A stretch of DNA of 64,000 bases from Companilactobacillus musae (GTDB taxonomy: Bacteria > Bacillota > Bacilli > Lactobacillales > Lactobacillaceae): NCBI RefSeq assembly GCF_003967595.1, contig NZ_BIFW01000009.1:92048-156047 (forward strand), read 5' to 3'. The notes beneath the pieces are model-generated. The model ran no database searches. It was not told the origin of the DNA and worked only from the letters and a program-made list of their open reading frames with translations. The translations under genes were made by a program, and so were the position numbers. Of this stretch, positions 16,743 through 28,715 are shown piece after piece (positions within the stretch are counted from its first letter, which is position 1; the number at the start of each line of letters is the position of its first letter).

Positions 16743-18752
16743 GTGATAGATAGAGTTGATGATAATAAATTTGATCTTGTGTCAAAGTATTCTCCTGCTG
16801 GAGATCAGGCTCAAGCTATTAATACGATCACTAAAGATTTTCAATCTGGTGATAAGGAAGTAATACTTGAGGGTGCTACTGGTACTGGTAAAACCTTTAC
16901 GATGGCTAATGTGATTAAGAATTTAAATAAACCGACATTGATTATTTCACACAATAAGACTTTAGCTGGTCAGTTATATGGTGAAATGAAGGAGTTTTTC
17001 CCTAACAATGCGGTTGAATATTTCGTCAGTTATTATGATTACTACCAACCAGAGGCCTATGTGCCTTCTAGTGATACTTATATCGAAAAGGATTCCAGTA
17101 TCAACGATGAAATTGATAAGTTGCGTCACTCGGCAACTAGTTCTCTACTAGAACGAAATGATGTAATCGTTGTGGCATCTGTTTCTTGTATTTTTGGGTT
17201 AGGTGACCCTAGAGAATATGCTGACAGTATTATTTCTTTGCATGTTGGTCAACAGATTGGGCGCGATACTCTTTTAGAGGAATTAGTTGAGAATCAGTTT
17301 GAACGAAATGATATTGACTTTCAACGTGGTCGTTTTAGAGTTCGTGGAGATGTTGTTGATATCTTTCCAGCTTCACGGGATGATAATGCTATTCGCGTGG
17401 AATTTTTTGGTGACGAAATCGATCGTATTATCGAAATGGACGCTTTGACTGGTGAAATCAAAGGTTCAATGGATCATATTGGTATTTTCCCTGCAACTCA
17501 CTTTATGATCAGTGATGCCAAGATGGACGAAGCTTTAACACGCATCAAAGATGAAATGGATCAACAAGTGGCTAAGTTTACCAAGGAAGGTAAGTTGCTA
17601 GAAGCACAGCGTATCAAACAGCGTACAGAATATGATATCGAAATGATGCGTGAGATGGGTTATACATCAGGAATTGAGAACTATTCACGCCATATGGAAG
17701 GTCGAGCAGAGGGTGAACCACCATTTACTTTGTTAGATTTCTTCCCAAAGGATTTCAATATTATGATTGATGAATCCCACGTTACTATGCCACAGATTCG
17801 TGGAATGTATAATGGTGATCGTGCTAGAAAGCAACAACTAGTTGATTATGGATTCCGTTTACCAAGTGCTTTGGATAACCGCCCTCTAAAATTAGATGAA
17901 TTTGAAAAACATGTTAATCGTATTTTGTATGTTTCTGCTACACCAGGTCCTTATGAGTTAGATCGAACTGATAATAAGGCTGAACAGATTATTCGTCCAA
18001 CTGGTTTGCTAGATCCTAAAATTGAAGTTCGTCCAATTATGGGACAGATTGATGATTTAGTTGGTGAAATTAATGATCGTATTGCTAAACATGAAAGAGT
18101 GTTCGTAACGACTTTGACTAAGAAAATGGCTGAAGATTTAACGGATTACTTTAAAGATTTGGGAATTAAGGTCAGATACTTGCATAGTGATATTAAAACT
18201 TTGGAACGTACGAAAATTATTCGTGATCTTCGTTTGGGTAAGTTTGATGTCTTAATTGGTATCAATTTACTACGTGAAGGAATTGATGTTCCAGAAGTTT
18301 CCTTAATTGCTATTTTGGATGCTGATAAAGAAGGATTTTTGCGTGCTGAGCGTTCGTTAGTACAGATTATTGGTCGTGCCTCGCGTAATGAGCATGGTAA
18401 AGTTATTATGTATGCTGATTCCGTTACCGATTCAATGCGTGGTGCAATTGATGCAACGGCTCGTCGTCGTAAAATTCAAATGCAGTTTAATGAGGAACAT
18501 GGAATTACACCTAAGACGATCGTTAAGCCAATCAGAGATGCTATTTCAATGTTCCAAAAGGTAGATAATACATCTTCTGAAACAGAGAAAATCAACGATG
18601 ATATTGACTTTAAGGATATGAGTAAGAAGGATCAAAAAGAACTTCTTGCCAATCTAAAAGAACAAATGGAAAGTGCCGCTAAGAAGCTAGACTTTGAAGC
18701 GGCTGCCAATTTGCGTGACTCGATTTTAGAATTAAAGGCGGAAATGAAATAA
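16743..18752 (+). CDS. uvrB: Excinuclease ABC subunit B
   Basis: Damage-verification subunit of nucleotide excision repair. The 669-residue protein has Walker A GATGTGKT at residues 44-51, the beta-hairpin region [16 protein letters not shown], helicase motifs II (IMIDESH) to VI ([12 protein letters not shown]) and the C-terminal UVR domain ([23 protein letters not shown]) that binds UvrC. The start is GTG; GGGGG lies 11 bases upstream, rather far, but no alternative start exists and [14 protein letters not shown] is the usual lactobacillar N-terminus. Two bases separate it from uvrA. Confidence 0.97.
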   Translation: MIDRVDDNKFDLVSKYSPAGDQAQAINTITKDFQSGDKEVILEGATGTGKTFTMANVIKNLNKPTLIISHNKTLAGQLYGEMKEFFPNNAVEYFVSYYDYYQPEAYVPSSDTYIEKDSSINDEIDKLRHSATSSLLERNDVIVVASVSCIFGLGDPREYADSIISLHVGQQIGRDTLLEELVENQFERNDIDFQRGRFRVRGDVVDIFPASRDDNAIRVEFFGDEIDRIIEMDALTGEIKGSMDHIGIFPATHFMISDAKMDEALTRIKDEMDQQVAKFTKEGKLLEAQRIKQRTEYDIEMMREMGYTSGIENYSRHMEGRAEGEPPFTLLDFFPKDFNIMIDESHVTMPQIRGMYNGDRARKQQLVDYGFRLPSALDNRPLKLDEFEKHVNRILYVSATPGPYELDRTDNKAEQIIRPTGLLDPKIEVRPIMGQIDDLVGEINDRIAKHERVFVTTLTKKMAEDLTDYFKDLGIKVRYLHSDIKTLERTKIIRDLRLGKFDVLIGINLLREGIDVPEVSLIAILDADKEGFLRAERSLVQIIGRASRNEHGKVIMYADSVTDSMRGAIDATARRRKIQMQFNEEHGITPKTIVKPIRDAISMFQKVDNTSSETEKINDDIDFKDMSKKDQKELLANLKEQMESAAKKLDFEAAANLRDSILELKAEMK

Positions 18753-18754
18753 AT

Positions 18755-21607
18755 ATGTTAAATGATAAAATTGTTATTCATGGTGCGCGTGCACATAATT
18801 TAAAGGATATTGATGTAACGATTCCTCGAGATAAATTAGTAGTTGTAACTGGTTTATCTGGATCAGGAAAGAGCTCGTTAGCTTTTGATACTCTTTATGC
18901 TGAAGGACAAAGACGTTACGTTGAAAGTTTATCCTCGTATGCGCGTCAATTTTTGGGACAGATGGATAAACCCGATGTTGATTCAATTGACGGTTTAAGT
19001 CCAGCAATTTCGATTGATCAGAAGACGACTTCTAAGAATCCACGTTCTACGGTGGGAACAGTAACGGAAATCAATGATTATTTGCGTTTGCTGTGGGCTC
19101 GTGTCGGAACACCAATTTGTCCTAATGATGGCACAAAAATCACTAGTCAATCAGCCCAACAGATGGTTGATGCCATTTTAAAATTAGAAGATGGTACTAA
19201 ATTACAAGTATTGTCTCCAGTTGTTCGTGCCAAAAGAGGTCAACATAAAAAAGCCTTGAATCAAATCAAAAAACAAGGTTATGTCAGAATCAGAGTTGAT
19301 GGTGAAACTCGTGACGTGGCAGAAAATATTGAATTAGATAAGAATAAAAAGCATGACATTGATGTTGTTGTTGATCGAATTGTTATCAATGATCACATTA
19401 AGTCACGTTTGTTTGATTCAGTAGAGGCTGCTTTAAGATTATCTGACGGTTATATGAATGTTGATGTTATTGGCCAAGATATGATGGTCTTTTCGGAGAA
19501 GAACGCTTGTCCTATTTGTGGCTTTACAGTTGGCGAATTAGAGCCTCGTCTATTCTCTTTTAATGCTCCATTTGGAGCTTGTGATAACTGTGATGGTTTA
19601 GGTGTTAAGTTGGAAGTTGATATGGATTTGGTTATTCCTGATCCAAGTAAGACCCTAGCAGAAGGGGCTATTTTACCTTGGAATCCAATTAGTTCACAAT
19701 ACTATCCAGAGATGCTATCTCAAGCAGCTAAAGAATTTAAGATTGACATGGATACACCGTTTGAAAAGTTACCTAAAAAAGATCAGGATCTTATTTTAAA
19801 TGGTTCTGATGGTAAAACTTTCCATTTCCACTATGAGAATGATTTCGGTAGTGTTCGTGATGTGGATGTTCCTTTTGAAGGAGTAATTCCAAATATCAAT
19901 CGCCGTTATCATGAAACTAACAGTGATTTTACACGTGAGGTCATGCGTAAATATATGACCGAGTTAAAATGTCCTGTTTGTCATGGTAAGAGATTGAATC
20001 GTCAAGCTTTAGCCGTCAAGGTTGAAGGTAAGGATATTGCTGAAGTTTCAGATATGTCTATTAAAGACGAATTACCATTCTTCAAAGCAGTTAAATTTGG
20101 TGAACAAAATACGATAATTGCTAAACCAATTTTGAAAGAGGTTAAAGATCGTTTAACTTTCTTAATCAACGTTGGTTTGGAATATTTGTCACTTTCTAGA
20201 TCAGCTGGTACGCTTTCTGGTGGTGAAGCACAAAGAATTCGTTTGGCTACTCAAATTGGTTCTAATTTGTCAGGAGTAATGTATATTCTTGATGAACCTT
20301 CAATTGGATTACATCAAAGGGATAATGATCGTTTGATCAATTCTTTGAAAAAGATGCGTGACCTCGGTAATACTTTGATTGTGGTTGAACATGATGAAGA
20401 TACAATGCGTTCTGCTGATTATTTGATTGATGTGGGTCCAGGAGCAGGTGAAGCCGGTGGTAGAATCGTTGCTGCTGGTACACCAGAAGAAGTTGAAAAA
20501 AATTCTAAATCGTTAACTGGTCAATATTTGGCTGGTAAAAAATTTGTGCCAGTTCCTTTAGAACGTCGTAAGGGCAATGGTGATTTTGTTGAAGTTTATG
20601 GAGCTGCTGAAAATAATTTAAAGAAGCTCAATGTTAAATTTCCTTTAGGCAAATTTATTGTTGTAACTGGAGTTTCTGGCTCTGGGAAGTCCACTTTGGT
20701 CAATATGATTTTAAAACGAGCTTTGGCTCAAAAGATGAATCATAATTCTGAAAAGCCAGGTAAATATCGTAAGATAACTGGTTATGAGAACTTGGAAAAA
20801 ATGATTGCTATTGATCAAAGTCCAATTGGCCGAACACCAAGAAGTAATCCAGCAACATATACTGGTGTTTTTGATGATGTACGTGATCTTTTTGCGCAAA
20901 CTAATGAAGCAAAGTTACGTGGATATAAGAAAGGCAGATTTTCATTCAATGTAAAAGGTGGTCGCTGCGAAAATTGCCGTGGTGATGGAATCATTAAGAT
21001 TGAAATGAATTTTTTACCTGATGTTTATGTTCCTTGTGAAGTTTGTCATGGAACACGTTATAATTCAGAAACCTTAGAAGTAACTTATAAAGGCAAAAAT
21101 ATTGCCCAAGTTTTGGATATGAAAGTTAAAGAGGCTTTGGAATTCTTTAGTAATATCCCTAAGATCAAACGTAAGTTACAAACTATTGTTGATGTTGGTT
21201 TGGGATATGTTTCTTTGGGACAATCAGCCACACAATTATCTGGTGGTGAAGCACAACGAATGAAATTGGCTTCTGAATTGTATAAGAAGTCGAATGGTAA
21301 GAACTTTTATATTCTTGATGAACCAACAACCGGATTGCATACTGACGATATCAAACGTCTTTTAGGGGTTTTGCAACGTTTAGTAGACGAAGGAAATACA
21401 GTTTTAGTTATTGAACATAATTTGGATGTTGTAAAATCAGCTGACTGGTTGATTGATCTTGGACCTGAAGGTGGAGAAGGCGGTGGTAAGATCGTCGGCA
21501 CTGGAACACCTGAAGAAATTGCCAAAATCAAAGAAAGTTATACTGGACAATATCTGAAACCAATTTTGGAACGTGATACTAAACGTACTAAAGAAGCAGA
21601 AAAGTAA
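18755..21607 (+). CDS. uvrA: Excinuclease ABC subunit A
   Basis: DNA damage sensor of nucleotide excision repair; its dimer loads UvrB. It has 950 residues, two ABC modules with Walker A motifs GLSGSGKSS (residue 33) and GVSGSGKST (residue 639), two LSGGEAQR signatures, and zinc-binding Cys clusters (CPICGF...[20 protein letters not shown]...CEVCHGTRY). The start ATG has only a weak Shine-Dalgarno and lies two bases after uvrB, which suggests coupled translation. Shares the SOS-regulated promoter. Confidence 0.98.
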   Translation: MLNDKIVIHGARAHNLKDIDVTIPRDKLVVVTGLSGSGKSSLAFDTLYAEGQRRYVESLSSYARQFLGQMDKPDVDSIDGLSPAISIDQKTTSKNPRSTVGTVTEINDYLRLLWARVGTPICPNDGTKITSQSAQQMVDAILKLEDGTKLQVLSPVVRAKRGQHKKALNQIKKQGYVRIRVDGETRDVAENIELDKNKKHDIDVVVDRIVINDHIKSRLFDSVEAALRLSDGYMNVDVIGQDMMVFSEKNACPICGFTVGELEPRLFSFNAPFGACDNCDGLGVKLEVDMDLVIPDPSKTLAEGAILPWNPISSQYYPEMLSQAAKEFKIDMDTPFEKLPKKDQDLILNGSDGKTFHFHYENDFGSVRDVDVPFEGVIPNINRRYHETNSDFTREVMRKYMTELKCPVCHGKRLNRQALAVKVEGKDIAEVSDMSIKDELPFFKAVKFGEQNTIIAKPILKEVKDRLTFLINVGLEYLSLSRSAGTLSGGEAQRIRLATQIGSNLSGVMYILDEPSIGLHQRDNDRLINSLKKMRDLGNTLIVVEHDEDTMRSADYLIDVGPGAGEAGGRIVAAGTPEEVEKNSKSLTGQYLAGKKFVPVPLERRKGNGDFVEVYGAAENNLKKLNVKFPLGKFIVVTGVSGSGKSTLVNMILKRALAQKMNHNSEKPGKYRKITGYENLEKMIAIDQSPIGRTPRSNPATYTGVFDDVRDLFAQTNEAKLRGYKKGRFSFNVKGGRCENCRGDGIIKIEMNFLPDVYVPCEVCHGTRYNSETLEVTYKGKNIAQVLDMKVKEALEFFSNIPKIKRKLQTIVDVGLGYVSLGQSATQLSGGEAQRMKLASELYKKSNGKNFYILDEPTTGLHTDDIKRLLGVLQRLVDEGNTVLVIEHNLDVVKSADWLIDLGPEGGEGGGKIVGTGTPEEIAKIKESYTGQYLKPILERDTKRTKEAEK

Positions 21608-21641
21608 TAATAACTATAGCTTAATTTTAAATTTTAAGTAT

Positions 21642-21722
21642 AAAAAAAGAACAGTATCTATTATTAAGTATTCGAGGTATGAAAATATGCCTGAATTTCT
21701 TAATAGATACTGCTCTTTTTTA
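21642..21722. terminator. Long bidirectional terminator between uvrA and the antiporter gene
   Basis: Long, nearly continuous arms (AAGAACAGTATCTATTA... and ...TAATAGATACTGCTCTT) flanked by A-runs on the left and T-runs on the right. It can end both the plus-strand uvrBA message and the minus-strand antiporter message. Confidence 0.85.
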
Positions 21723-23747
21723 TTATTCTTCATTTATTGATTGTAAGTATACTAATTGATCGGTAGAAATCTGTTCATATAAAGCTCCACCTAACTCAGT
21801 ACTGAATTCTTTAGAAGTGATACGTGATTGAATATAAGTATTTTCTTGTTGAAAGGCTTCAATAAGCAGTTCATTTTGCTCGGATTCAATATTTTCGTGT
21901 TCCTTAAAGCTACGAGTTAAACGACGGTGTCTTTCATCATAAGAACGTCTAACAATATTGATTTCACGATTATTTTTACTATCGTTGATTAAGCTTTGAT
22001 TTAAATAACTAATAATTTTTTGATAGGGTTTCTTTTCGACTTTAGCCATTTCTTGCCACATTTGGCGGTTTCTTTGAATCATTTCATTTTTTGTGGCACC
22101 TGTATGACGGGACATATCATGAAAAGTCTTACGGCGTTGACGGGCTTGTTTGGTCAAAGAAAATTTACCTACGACATTAAAACGAAAGAATAATAAAATT
22201 CTTTGCCAGTTATTTTGTTGATATTGTAAGGTAGTTCTTTGAGCAACTCGCATATAAAGATCAGCGTTGAGATCGGAAATTTCGTTATTTTTTAGCATTG
22301 AGTCAACTGTTTGTTGCTCTAATTCAAAACAATTTTCAAAGATAATATTCAATTTAGCTTTGTTTACGTGACCCTCAACAGTTCTTTGTCCATCCAAGAT
22401 ATTGATGACTTGACTGGCACTAGGAGAATTGCCATGTCTAGTTTGTAAAGTGACAATAGCGTCATCGACCATTTTCGCTTTGGCAGCGGCAAGTTCAGCT
22501 TCAGTATACTTAGAAACTTGATGTGGCAAGAGCCGAGGTAAAATCAAAGTAGGAACTAATAAACTGGTTAGGATAACAATAGTAGCCACAAAGATAATAT
22601 CATTTCGATAAGGAAAAGCCTGACCGTTAAGAGTTAGAGGCAATGAAAAGGCCATTGCTAAAGTGATAGTTCCATGCACGCCACTGTAAGCCATTACGGT
22701 ACTATTAACGTGTTTTTCTTTTTTGTCCCAAGCCCTGATTCTGGCAAAATCCCAGTTGGTCCAAAGATATCGCATAACGGTCATGACTATGTAAAGTAGA
22801 ATTCCCACGCCAAAGAGAATGAAAACGGAACTAGTATCGTGTTTATGTAGATTAATAATCACTGATGGTAAAGATAGTCCTAGTAGGACGAACACAATTC
22901 CGTTTAGTAAACTGGAAACTACTGACCAAGTACTTGTCATAACAATTTGTAGTCTTGAACTGGTTAGACGTAGACGATCTTGTTGAATACCATGGATCAG
23001 ACCAGTTACAACTACGGCCAAGATTCCAGAAACACCAATTGCTTCAGATATTAAATAAACTACAAAGGGTGTTAAAAGTGTAAAAGGCACCATGACTGAT
23101 GGAGCATCAACGTGCATATTTATTAAGCGTAGTCGAAGCGATACGATGATCGAACCCAGTATTCCTCCGACAATAATGCCACCAAAGAAAACATATAAGA
23201 AATTGCCAATGCCACTGATTAAAGAGAATTGACCTGTAACTGCTGCAGCAATTGCTAGATTTAAAGCGACGATTCCAGAAGCATCATTAAAAAGCGATTC
23301 ATTTTCCAAAGTACCCATAACAGCACTAGGAACTAACATTTTATTAGTTATTGAAGTGACTGCTACGGCATCAGTTGGCGTGATGATGGCTCCTAAAGCA
23401 AAGGCTAAGGCCAATGGCATACTTGGAATAATAAGATGCGTTATAAAACCAACGGCCAAAATAGATAGAATGGCTAATTCAACTGCCAAGGAAAAAGTGG
23501 TTCCAAATTGATGAGTTAAACGAGATAAACTAGTACGTTGTCCATCGTTGAACATCAAAACAGAAATTATTACTAATAGAAAAATTTCTGGTTCTAATTC
23601 AAAATGTTGATAAATTGGAAAAAGTGATAATAATAGTCCTGCGGCGATTTGAATAAATGCAATTGGAATATTATCGAATTTCCAATATACGATATTAGCG
23701 ACTACCACCGCCGCAATTAATAAGAGTACTAAAAATACTGTATCCAT
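21723..23747 (-). CDS. Na+/H+ antiporter, CPA1 (NhaP/YvgP) type
   Basis: A 674-residue protein with about 12 TM helices in the first 410 residues and a long hydrophilic C-terminal tail rich in Q, K and R. The ion-binding ND pair of CPA1 exchangers is visible in ESLFNDASGIVALN, and FALGAIITPTDAVAVTSI is the typical discontinuous-helix region. It should exchange cytoplasmic Na+ (or K+) for protons in pH and salt homeostasis. The gene is monocistronic on the minus strand. The tail of about 260 residues is predicted helical and probably regulatory. Confidence 0.9.
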   Translation of the reverse strand: MDTVFLVLLLIAAVVVANIVYWKFDNIPIAFIQIAAGLLLSLFPIYQHFELEPEIFLLVIISVLMFNDGQRTSLSRLTHQFGTTFSLAVELAILSILAVGFITHLIIPSMPLALAFALGAIITPTDAVAVTSITNKMLVPSAVMGTLENESLFNDASGIVALNLAIAAAVTGQFSLISGIGNFLYVFFGGIIVGGILGSIIVSLRLRLINMHVDAPSVMVPFTLLTPFVVYLISEAIGVSGILAVVVTGLIHGIQQDRLRLTSSRLQIVMTSTWSVVSSLLNGIVFVLLGLSLPSVIINLHKHDTSSVFILFGVGILLYIVMTVMRYLWTNWDFARIRAWDKKEKHVNSTVMAYSGVHGTITLAMAFSLPLTLNGQAFPYRNDIIFVATIVILTSLLVPTLILPRLLPHQVSKYTEAELAAAKAKMVDDAIVTLQTRHGNSPSASQVINILDGQRTVEGHVNKAKLNIIFENCFELEQQTVDSMLKNNEISDLNADLYMRVAQRTTLQYQQNNWQRILLFFRFNVVGKFSLTKQARQRRKTFHDMSRHTGATKNEMIQRNRQMWQEMAKVEKKPYQKIISYLNQSLINDSKNNREINIVRRSYDERHRRLTRSFKEHENIESEQNELLIEAFQQENTYIQSRITSKEFSTELGGALYEQISTDQLVYLQSINEE

Positions 23748-23825
23748 ATGAAGGTCCCCCTCTGATGAGTTTAATTTTAGCGCAAATTTTCAATAAAAAA
23801 TATTTTTATCTTTTGTCCTCTTAAA

Positions 23826-23854
23826 CTGACACGCCCGGCTTGTTGTGTTATGCT
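23826..23854 (+). promoter_or_regulatory. Predicted promoter of rapZ-yvcK-whiA
   Basis: CTGACA (23826-23831), 17-base spacer, TATGCT (23849-23854). It lies between the divergent antiporter gene and rapZ. Confidence 0.5.
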
Positions 23855-23877
23855 TATATTCGAATGTGAGGTGCAGT

Positions 23878-24792
23878 ATGGCAGAAGATATGCTTAGTTT
23901 AGTTATTGTAACCGGAATGAGTGGTGCCGGTAAGACAGTAGCAATGCAATCCTTTGAAGATTTAGGTTATTTTTGTATTGATAATATGCCACCTAACTTA
24001 CTTCCTAAGTTTTGGGAGTTGGTTCATGAATCTGGAAAAATAAAAAAAGTGGCTTTAGTTGTAGATATTAGATCACGCTCGTTTTATGATGAAATTTTTT
24101 CAATGTTATCTAAAATGGATGAAGATGAACAAGAAAAACATCAAAAGGTCGATATGAAGATTCTTTTCTTGAATGCCTCTGATGAAGAGTTAGTTTCTCG
24201 TTACAAGGAAACTCGTCGTAGTCATCCCTTAGCTATGGAAGGGCGTCTGCTTGATGGTATTCAAAAGGAAAGAGAACTGTTGGCTGAGATTGAGAGTAGA
24301 GCTTCAGTTGAGATTGATACGACTGATTTAACTCCAAGACAACTTCGTGAAGAAATTTTTGATAACTTTCAAGAAAGCTCTGTTGTTCCAACTTTTCACA
24401 TTGAAGTAATGTCATTTGGCTTTAAGTATGGTTTGCCAATTGATGCAGATATCGTTATGGATGTCAGATTTTTACGGAATCCATTCTATATTAAAGAGTT
24501 GAAAACTCAGACAGGGATGGACAAACCCGTTTATGATTATGTCATGGACGATGAAGAAACAAAGAATTTTTATAATAAGTTATATGATCTATTAAAAGAT
24601 ATTATTCCTGGATATGAAAAAGAAGGAAAAACCAGTTTAACGATTGCAATTGGCTGTACCGGTGGACAACACCGCTCAGTAGCAATTGCCCAACGTCTTG
24701 GTACTGATTTGAAGAAAAAGTACTATGTAGACATTACTCATCGTGACATGGAAAAATCTCAGAAGAAGGTAATCGAACATGGCAACAAATAG
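23878..24792 (+). CDS. rapZ: RNase adapter / nucleotide-binding protein RapZ (YvcJ)
   Basis: P-loop protein of 304 residues with Walker A GMSGAGKT at 13-20 and a C-terminal domain that binds RNA or amino-sugar signals in Enterobacteria ([16 protein letters not shown]). In Bacillus, YvcJ hydrolyses GTP and affects competence; in E. coli RapZ controls GlmS through small RNAs. ATG 23878 has GAGGTG upstream; an ATG at 23845 in frame has no ribosome-binding site. The last 14 bases overlap yvcK, the standard arrangement. Confidence 0.95.
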   Translation: MAEDMLSLVIVTGMSGAGKTVAMQSFEDLGYFCIDNMPPNLLPKFWELVHESGKIKKVALVVDIRSRSFYDEIFSMLSKMDEDEQEKHQKVDMKILFLNASDEELVSRYKETRRSHPLAMEGRLLDGIQKERELLAEIESRASVEIDTTDLTPRQLREEIFDNFQESSVVPTFHIEVMSFGFKYGLPIDADIVMDVRFLRNPFYIKELKTQTGMDKPVYDYVMDDEETKNFYNKLYDLLKDIIPGYEKEGKTSLTIAIGCTGGQHRSVAIAQRLGTDLKKKYYVDITHRDMEKSQKKVIEHGNK

Positions 24793-25813
24793 GATAGTTC
24801 GGGTCGTTAAGGGACGTCGTCCGAGAGTTGTAGTTATAGGTGGGGGAACTGGTTTACCAGTTGTATTAAATAGTTTAAGAAATATGGATGCTAATATTAC
24901 CGCAATTGTTACGGTAGCTGATGATGGGGGATCATCTGGTGTTATTCGTGATTATATTAACGTTGTCCCTCCCGGGGATATTCGGAATGTTTTAGCATCA
25001 CTATCTGATTTACCTAAAGTTGATCTTGATGTTTTCCAATATCGTTTTAAGACTAATGATGATTTCTTCTCTGGTCATGCGATTGGAAATTTGATCATTG
25101 CTGCTTTGACGGAAATGTCACCTAATATCTTTGATGCCGTTCAGGAATTATCCAAGATGATGCATGTCGATGGACACGTCTATCCAGCTAGTAATACTAA
25201 ATTAACTTTGCACGCTGAATTTACTGACGGAACTAAATTGGCCGGAGAACATGAGATAACTCATTCAGGTAAACATGTTAAACGTGTTTGGGTAACTAAT
25301 TCGGATGAACCAGAAAAAGATCCTAAGTCGGTTATTTCAGTCATTGCTTCAATTATGCAAGCTGATGTAGTTGTCTTGGGACCTGGTAGCTTATTTACTA
25401 GTATTTTACCTAACTTGATGATTAGCGATATTGGAGAGGCCGTTAAACAAACATCAGCGGAAGTTGTTTATATCTGTAATATTATGACTCAGATTGGTGA
25501 AACAGAGGGCTTTACTGATGCCGATCATGTGCGAGTATTGAATCGTCATTTGGGTGGTAATTTTATTGATACTGTTTTAGTTAATACGCGTAAAATTCCA
25601 GAAGGCTATATGGATCATAAAAAATATGATGAATACGTCAATCAAGTCAAGACTGACTTTAATGGTTTAAGAACGATGGGTTGTAAAGTTATTCAAGATG
25701 ATTTCTTGTCATTGCATGACAGTGGAGCATTCCATGATGGTGAAAAAGTTGCCAAGGAAATCATTAATTTGTCGTTACAATCGGGAAACAGAAAAAATGA
25801 GGTGAGACGTTAG
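24779..25813 (+). CDS. yvcK: YvcK family gluconeogenesis factor / UDP-sugar binding protein
   Basis: A 344-residue protein with the CofD-like Rossmann fold: GGGTGLP at residues 21-27, [22 protein letters not shown] and [16 protein letters not shown]. Bacillus YvcK binds UDP-GlcNAc and is needed for growth on gluconeogenic carbon and for correct PBP1 placement. It overlaps rapZ by 14 bases and its stop overlaps the GTG of whiA by one base, so the three genes form a tight translational unit. Confidence 0.95.
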   Translation: MATNRIVRVVKGRRPRVVVIGGGTGLPVVLNSLRNMDANITAIVTVADDGGSSGVIRDYINVVPPGDIRNVLASLSDLPKVDLDVFQYRFKTNDDFFSGHAIGNLIIAALTEMSPNIFDAVQELSKMMHVDGHVYPASNTKLTLHAEFTDGTKLAGEHEITHSGKHVKRVWVTNSDEPEKDPKSVISVIASIMQADVVVLGPGSLFTSILPNLMISDIGEAVKQTSAEVVYICNIMTQIGETEGFTDADHVRVLNRHLGGNFIDTVLVNTRKIPEGYMDHKKYDEYVNQVKTDFNGLRTMGCKVIQDDFLSLHDSGAFHDGEKVAKEIINLSLQSGNRKNEVRR

Positions 25814-26748
25814 TGGTTTCTTATGCAAGTGAGGTTAAACAAGAGCTCACAAAATTAGTGGTCCATCCGGAACATGCCAGAGTTGAATTGTCAGCTTTGT
25901 TAAGAATGAATGGATCATTAAGTTTACAAAATCATCACTTTGTCTTAACCGCACAGACTGAGAACGCTGCAATTGCTCGAAGAATTTTTTCTTTGATCAA
26001 GCAAAGGTATGGTATGGAATCAGAATTACTTGTGCGTAAAAAGATGAAATTGAAGAAAAACAATCAATACTTAGTACGATTGAAGCATGATACTAATAAA
26101 GTGTTGACTGATTTGGATATTTTGGATGAATCGGGTTTGTCGATCAATACTGATGTACCTGAAGAAGTTATTAATGAGGATCAAAGAATGCGTTCGTACC
26201 TGCGTGGTGCCTTTTTGGCTACCGGTAGTGTGAATAATCCTGAAACTTCCCGTTATCATTTGGAAATTTATTCATTATATGAAATGCATAATGAAGGAAT
26301 AGCTCAGATGATGAATTATTTTCATTTAAATGCACGTACAACTAAGCGTCGTAATGGTTATATTGTTTATTTGAAGGAAGCTGAAAAGATTGCTGACTTT
26401 TTGCAATTGATCGGTGCAACTAATGCAATGTTGAAGTTTGAAGATATCAGAATTGTTCGTGACATGCGAAATTCTGTTAATCGTTTGGTTAATTGTGAGA
26501 ATGCTAATATCAATAAGACTGTGGCTGCAGCTGAACGTCAAATTGAAAATATTAAACACTTACAAGCAACGGTTGGTTTGGATTCTTTACCAGATAAATT
26601 ACGTGAAATTGCCGTGTTACGTTTGGAAAATCCGGAAGTATCACTCAAAGAATTGGGTGATATGGTTCCGAGTGGTCCAATATCTAAGTCGGGGATAAAT
26701 CATCGTTTAAGGAAATTGAATCAGTTAGCGGAAACTAGCAAAGTATAA
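25813..26748 (+). CDS. whiA: WhiA family DNA-binding / sporulation-type regulator
   Basis: A 311-residue protein with an N-terminal LAGLIDADG-like fold ([19 protein letters not shown]) and a C-terminal HTH ([25 protein letters not shown]). Non-sporulating Firmicutes keep WhiA, where it influences cell division and chromosome segregation. The start is GTG with GAGGTGAGA upstream. It closes the rapZ operon and is followed by a strong terminator. Confidence 0.95.
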   Translation: MVSYASEVKQELTKLVVHPEHARVELSALLRMNGSLSLQNHHFVLTAQTENAAIARRIFSLIKQRYGMESELLVRKKMKLKKNNQYLVRLKHDTNKVLTDLDILDESGLSINTDVPEEVINEDQRMRSYLRGAFLATGSVNNPETSRYHLEIYSLYEMHNEGIAQMMNYFHLNARTTKRRNGYIVYLKEAEKIADFLQLIGATNAMLKFEDIRIVRDMRNSVNRLVNCENANINKTVAAAERQIENIKHLQATVGLDSLPDKLREIAVLRLENPEVSLKELGDMVPSGPISKSGINHRLRKLNQLAETSKV

Positions 26749-26771
26749 AAATAAATGTTTTTGAGCAATAT

Positions 26772-26820
26772 AAAAGCCAAGTATGATAACCAGTTTGATG
26801 GTTACCATACTTGGCTTTTT
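26772..26820. terminator. Bidirectional terminator after whiA
   Basis: AAAAGCCAAGTATG and CATACTTGGCTTTT pair perfectly, with an inner AACCA/TGGTT stem in the loop. Serves both whiA and the convergent minus-strand gene. Confidence 0.88.
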
Positions 26821-26823
26821 AGT

Positions 26824-28542
26824 TTAAAAATTTATTATTAAAATTCCTATTAAGCCAATTAAAAGAACCGTAGACATCCACAATAAAGCTTTATATGACG
26901 TTGGTGGCTGTTGTTCAATTCGATAGATAGCATGTTTTAATTGTTTTTTCTGATTGATAGTAATGAAACCACTGGGATTAATAGTTGCCTTGGTTTTTTG
27001 CCCATTAACAGTAATGTGATAATTTAAGGTTCGATAGCCAAAGACAGGTAGAGTGATTTTCCCCTTAGGAACATTGGTAGCTCTTAAAGTTAACGAGTGA
27101 GCTGTACTAGTATGAGTTAATTTGATATCCCGTTTCTTAGTAGTTGCTAAGTGGTTGAGAATCAAATAACTTGTTTGTGAATCTAAGCTACCACCGTTGC
27201 TGCCTTTTTCTAAAGGTGCCGAATTGGGAGCATAGTCAGGAATTAAAGTTCGAGTTAATTTATCACTGTTAATACCGCTAGAAGTCAATTTAACAGTAGC
27301 ATTTTGAGAAATGGTTTCTGTAGAATATCGACTGACAACAGGTAAGTTTTGAGTATGATAATATTGGAAATTATAAGTATTCCTAAAAGCTAGAATAAAG
27401 GATAGTGTAGCAATAATAAGAAAAATAATGCGAGTAGTTTTTTGAGAAAAATTGATTAAAACCAAAATCAATGGAATCATTCCCAAAAAGAGAGCAAAGC
27501 GCCAATTAGCAACTTGAAAACTATCAATTATCGGTAATTTAGCTAGTAGTTTCCAAGGAATAATATTGGTACAAAAAATGATTAAAACTAATTCAACCGC
27601 TAACCAAGGTAATAATTTGGGTAGCTTATCTTTTTTTAACCCGATTAGCGTTATAACGATAAGAATAATGGCAACCTCAGAGATGGTTGATTTGGCACTC
27701 CAACTAGTGGTTTTGAAGAGCGTAAAGAGAGAGTCACTTAGGACAGTACCTTTACCAAATGGTGATAAAAGACCAGTTTTAGATATCTTGATGATTCGAT
27801 AAATCATTGGTAGACAGAGAGCAATAGTTAATAAGGCTGCTAAAGTAAGATTGATCCAAGCCCAATAATTACGTTTAATGACTGTGGTGACAATTAAGAA
27901 GATCCCAGCAATCATAGTTATTGCTACGGCACTCAATAAATGAGAATTGATAACAATTGCCATTAGTAGGGATGTTTTAATAATCAAAACTAGATCAAAA
28001 TTTTTACTTTCAATAATGTCTTTTAAAGTAAAGAGTAAAGGAAAAGCAAAAATCATTACAATAGCAGTACCGGTTTGCATTTCGTTGGTTAAATCTTTAA
28101 GTACAGAACCAGATAGAGTAAAGATAGTAGCTGCCAAGATAGCATTGCGACTGTCAAAGCGTTTGTTCAAGGATAGAAAAGATACAACAAAAGTAGCTAG
28201 AGCAATCAAACTTTTAATAGCAATTATTTGGTGAATCGGGGTTAAGAAGTTCGTTATAAAAACAAAAGGCCATAAGGTTATATCAGGATACATACCATTG
28301 ACCGCTTGGCCGGTATTAAAGAAAGTGTTGAAATTTACCCAATTGGGTAAAGTATGTTGTTGAAAGGCCAAGCGGATTTCATAGATCCTCTGGGTATGAA
28401 AAAATGAATCATACAGAGCAATCATATAATTAAAGTGGAATTGCCACAGTGTCCAAGTTATTAAGGCAACCAAAAAAAATAGTCCAATAGCGATAGTTTG
28501 TAATGCAGGTTTATTTTTTGAATTCAAAATAGATACTCCCAT
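26824..28542 (-). CDS. Polytopic membrane protein, GT-C / PTPS-related type
   Basis: A protein of about 570 residues with roughly 11 to 13 TM helices, a large extracellular part near 390-545 and a last TM helix at the C-terminus. The first loop holds ALYDSFFHTQRIYEIRLAF, like the acidic first-loop motif of GT-C glycosyltransferases, and the layout resembles the 6-pyruvoyl-tetrahydropterin synthase-related and YfhO-like families. Such proteins glycosylate lipid carriers or teichoic acids. The start is uncertain: ATG 28542 has no good Shine-Dalgarno, whereas GGGAG just inside it stands six bases before an in-frame TTG at 28527. No neighbour hints at the substrate. Confidence 0.6.
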   Translation of the reverse strand: MGVSILNSKNKPALQTIAIGLFFLVALITWTLWQFHFNYMIALYDSFFHTQRIYEIRLAFQQHTLPNWVNFNTFFNTGQAVNGMYPDITLWPFVFITNFLTPIHQIIAIKSLIALATFVVSFLSLNKRFDSRNAILAATIFTLSGSVLKDLTNEMQTGTAIVMIFAFPLLFTLKDIIESKNFDLVLIIKTSLLMAIVINSHLLSAVAITMIAGIFLIVTTVIKRNYWAWINLTLAALLTIALCLPMIYRIIKISKTGLLSPFGKGTVLSDSLFTLFKTTSWSAKSTISEVAIILIVITLIGLKKDKLPKLLPWLAVELVLIIFCTNIIPWKLLAKLPIIDSFQVANWRFALFLGMIPLILVLINFSQKTTRIIFLIIATLSFILAFRNTYNFQYYHTQNLPVVSRYSTETISQNATVKLTSSGINSDKLTRTLIPDYAPNSAPLEKGSNGGSLDSQTSYLILNHLATTKKRDIKLTHTSTAHSLTLRATNVPKGKITLPVFGYRTLNYHITVNGQKTKATINPSGFITINQKKQLKHAIYRIEQQPPTSYKALLWMSTVLLIGLIGILIINF

Positions 28543-28667
28543 AAATAAATAATCCAGAACTTAATTATACTTCATTTATAAGGTACAAAGAATTAGTGCT
28601 TATATAAAAGTTAAAATTGAATTCTTTTTCAGGTTTGGTTATATTGTGAAATTACCGTCTTCCGCAA

Positions 28668-28707
28668 TAAAAAAACACCCTCCGTATTGCTTCCAATACA
28701 AAGGGTG
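28668..28707 (-). terminator. Terminator of the MFS gene
   Basis: Read on the minus strand, CACCCTTTGTATTG pairs with CAATACGGAGGGTG and is followed by seven T. Confidence 0.87.
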
Positions 28708-28715
28708 CACTTCAT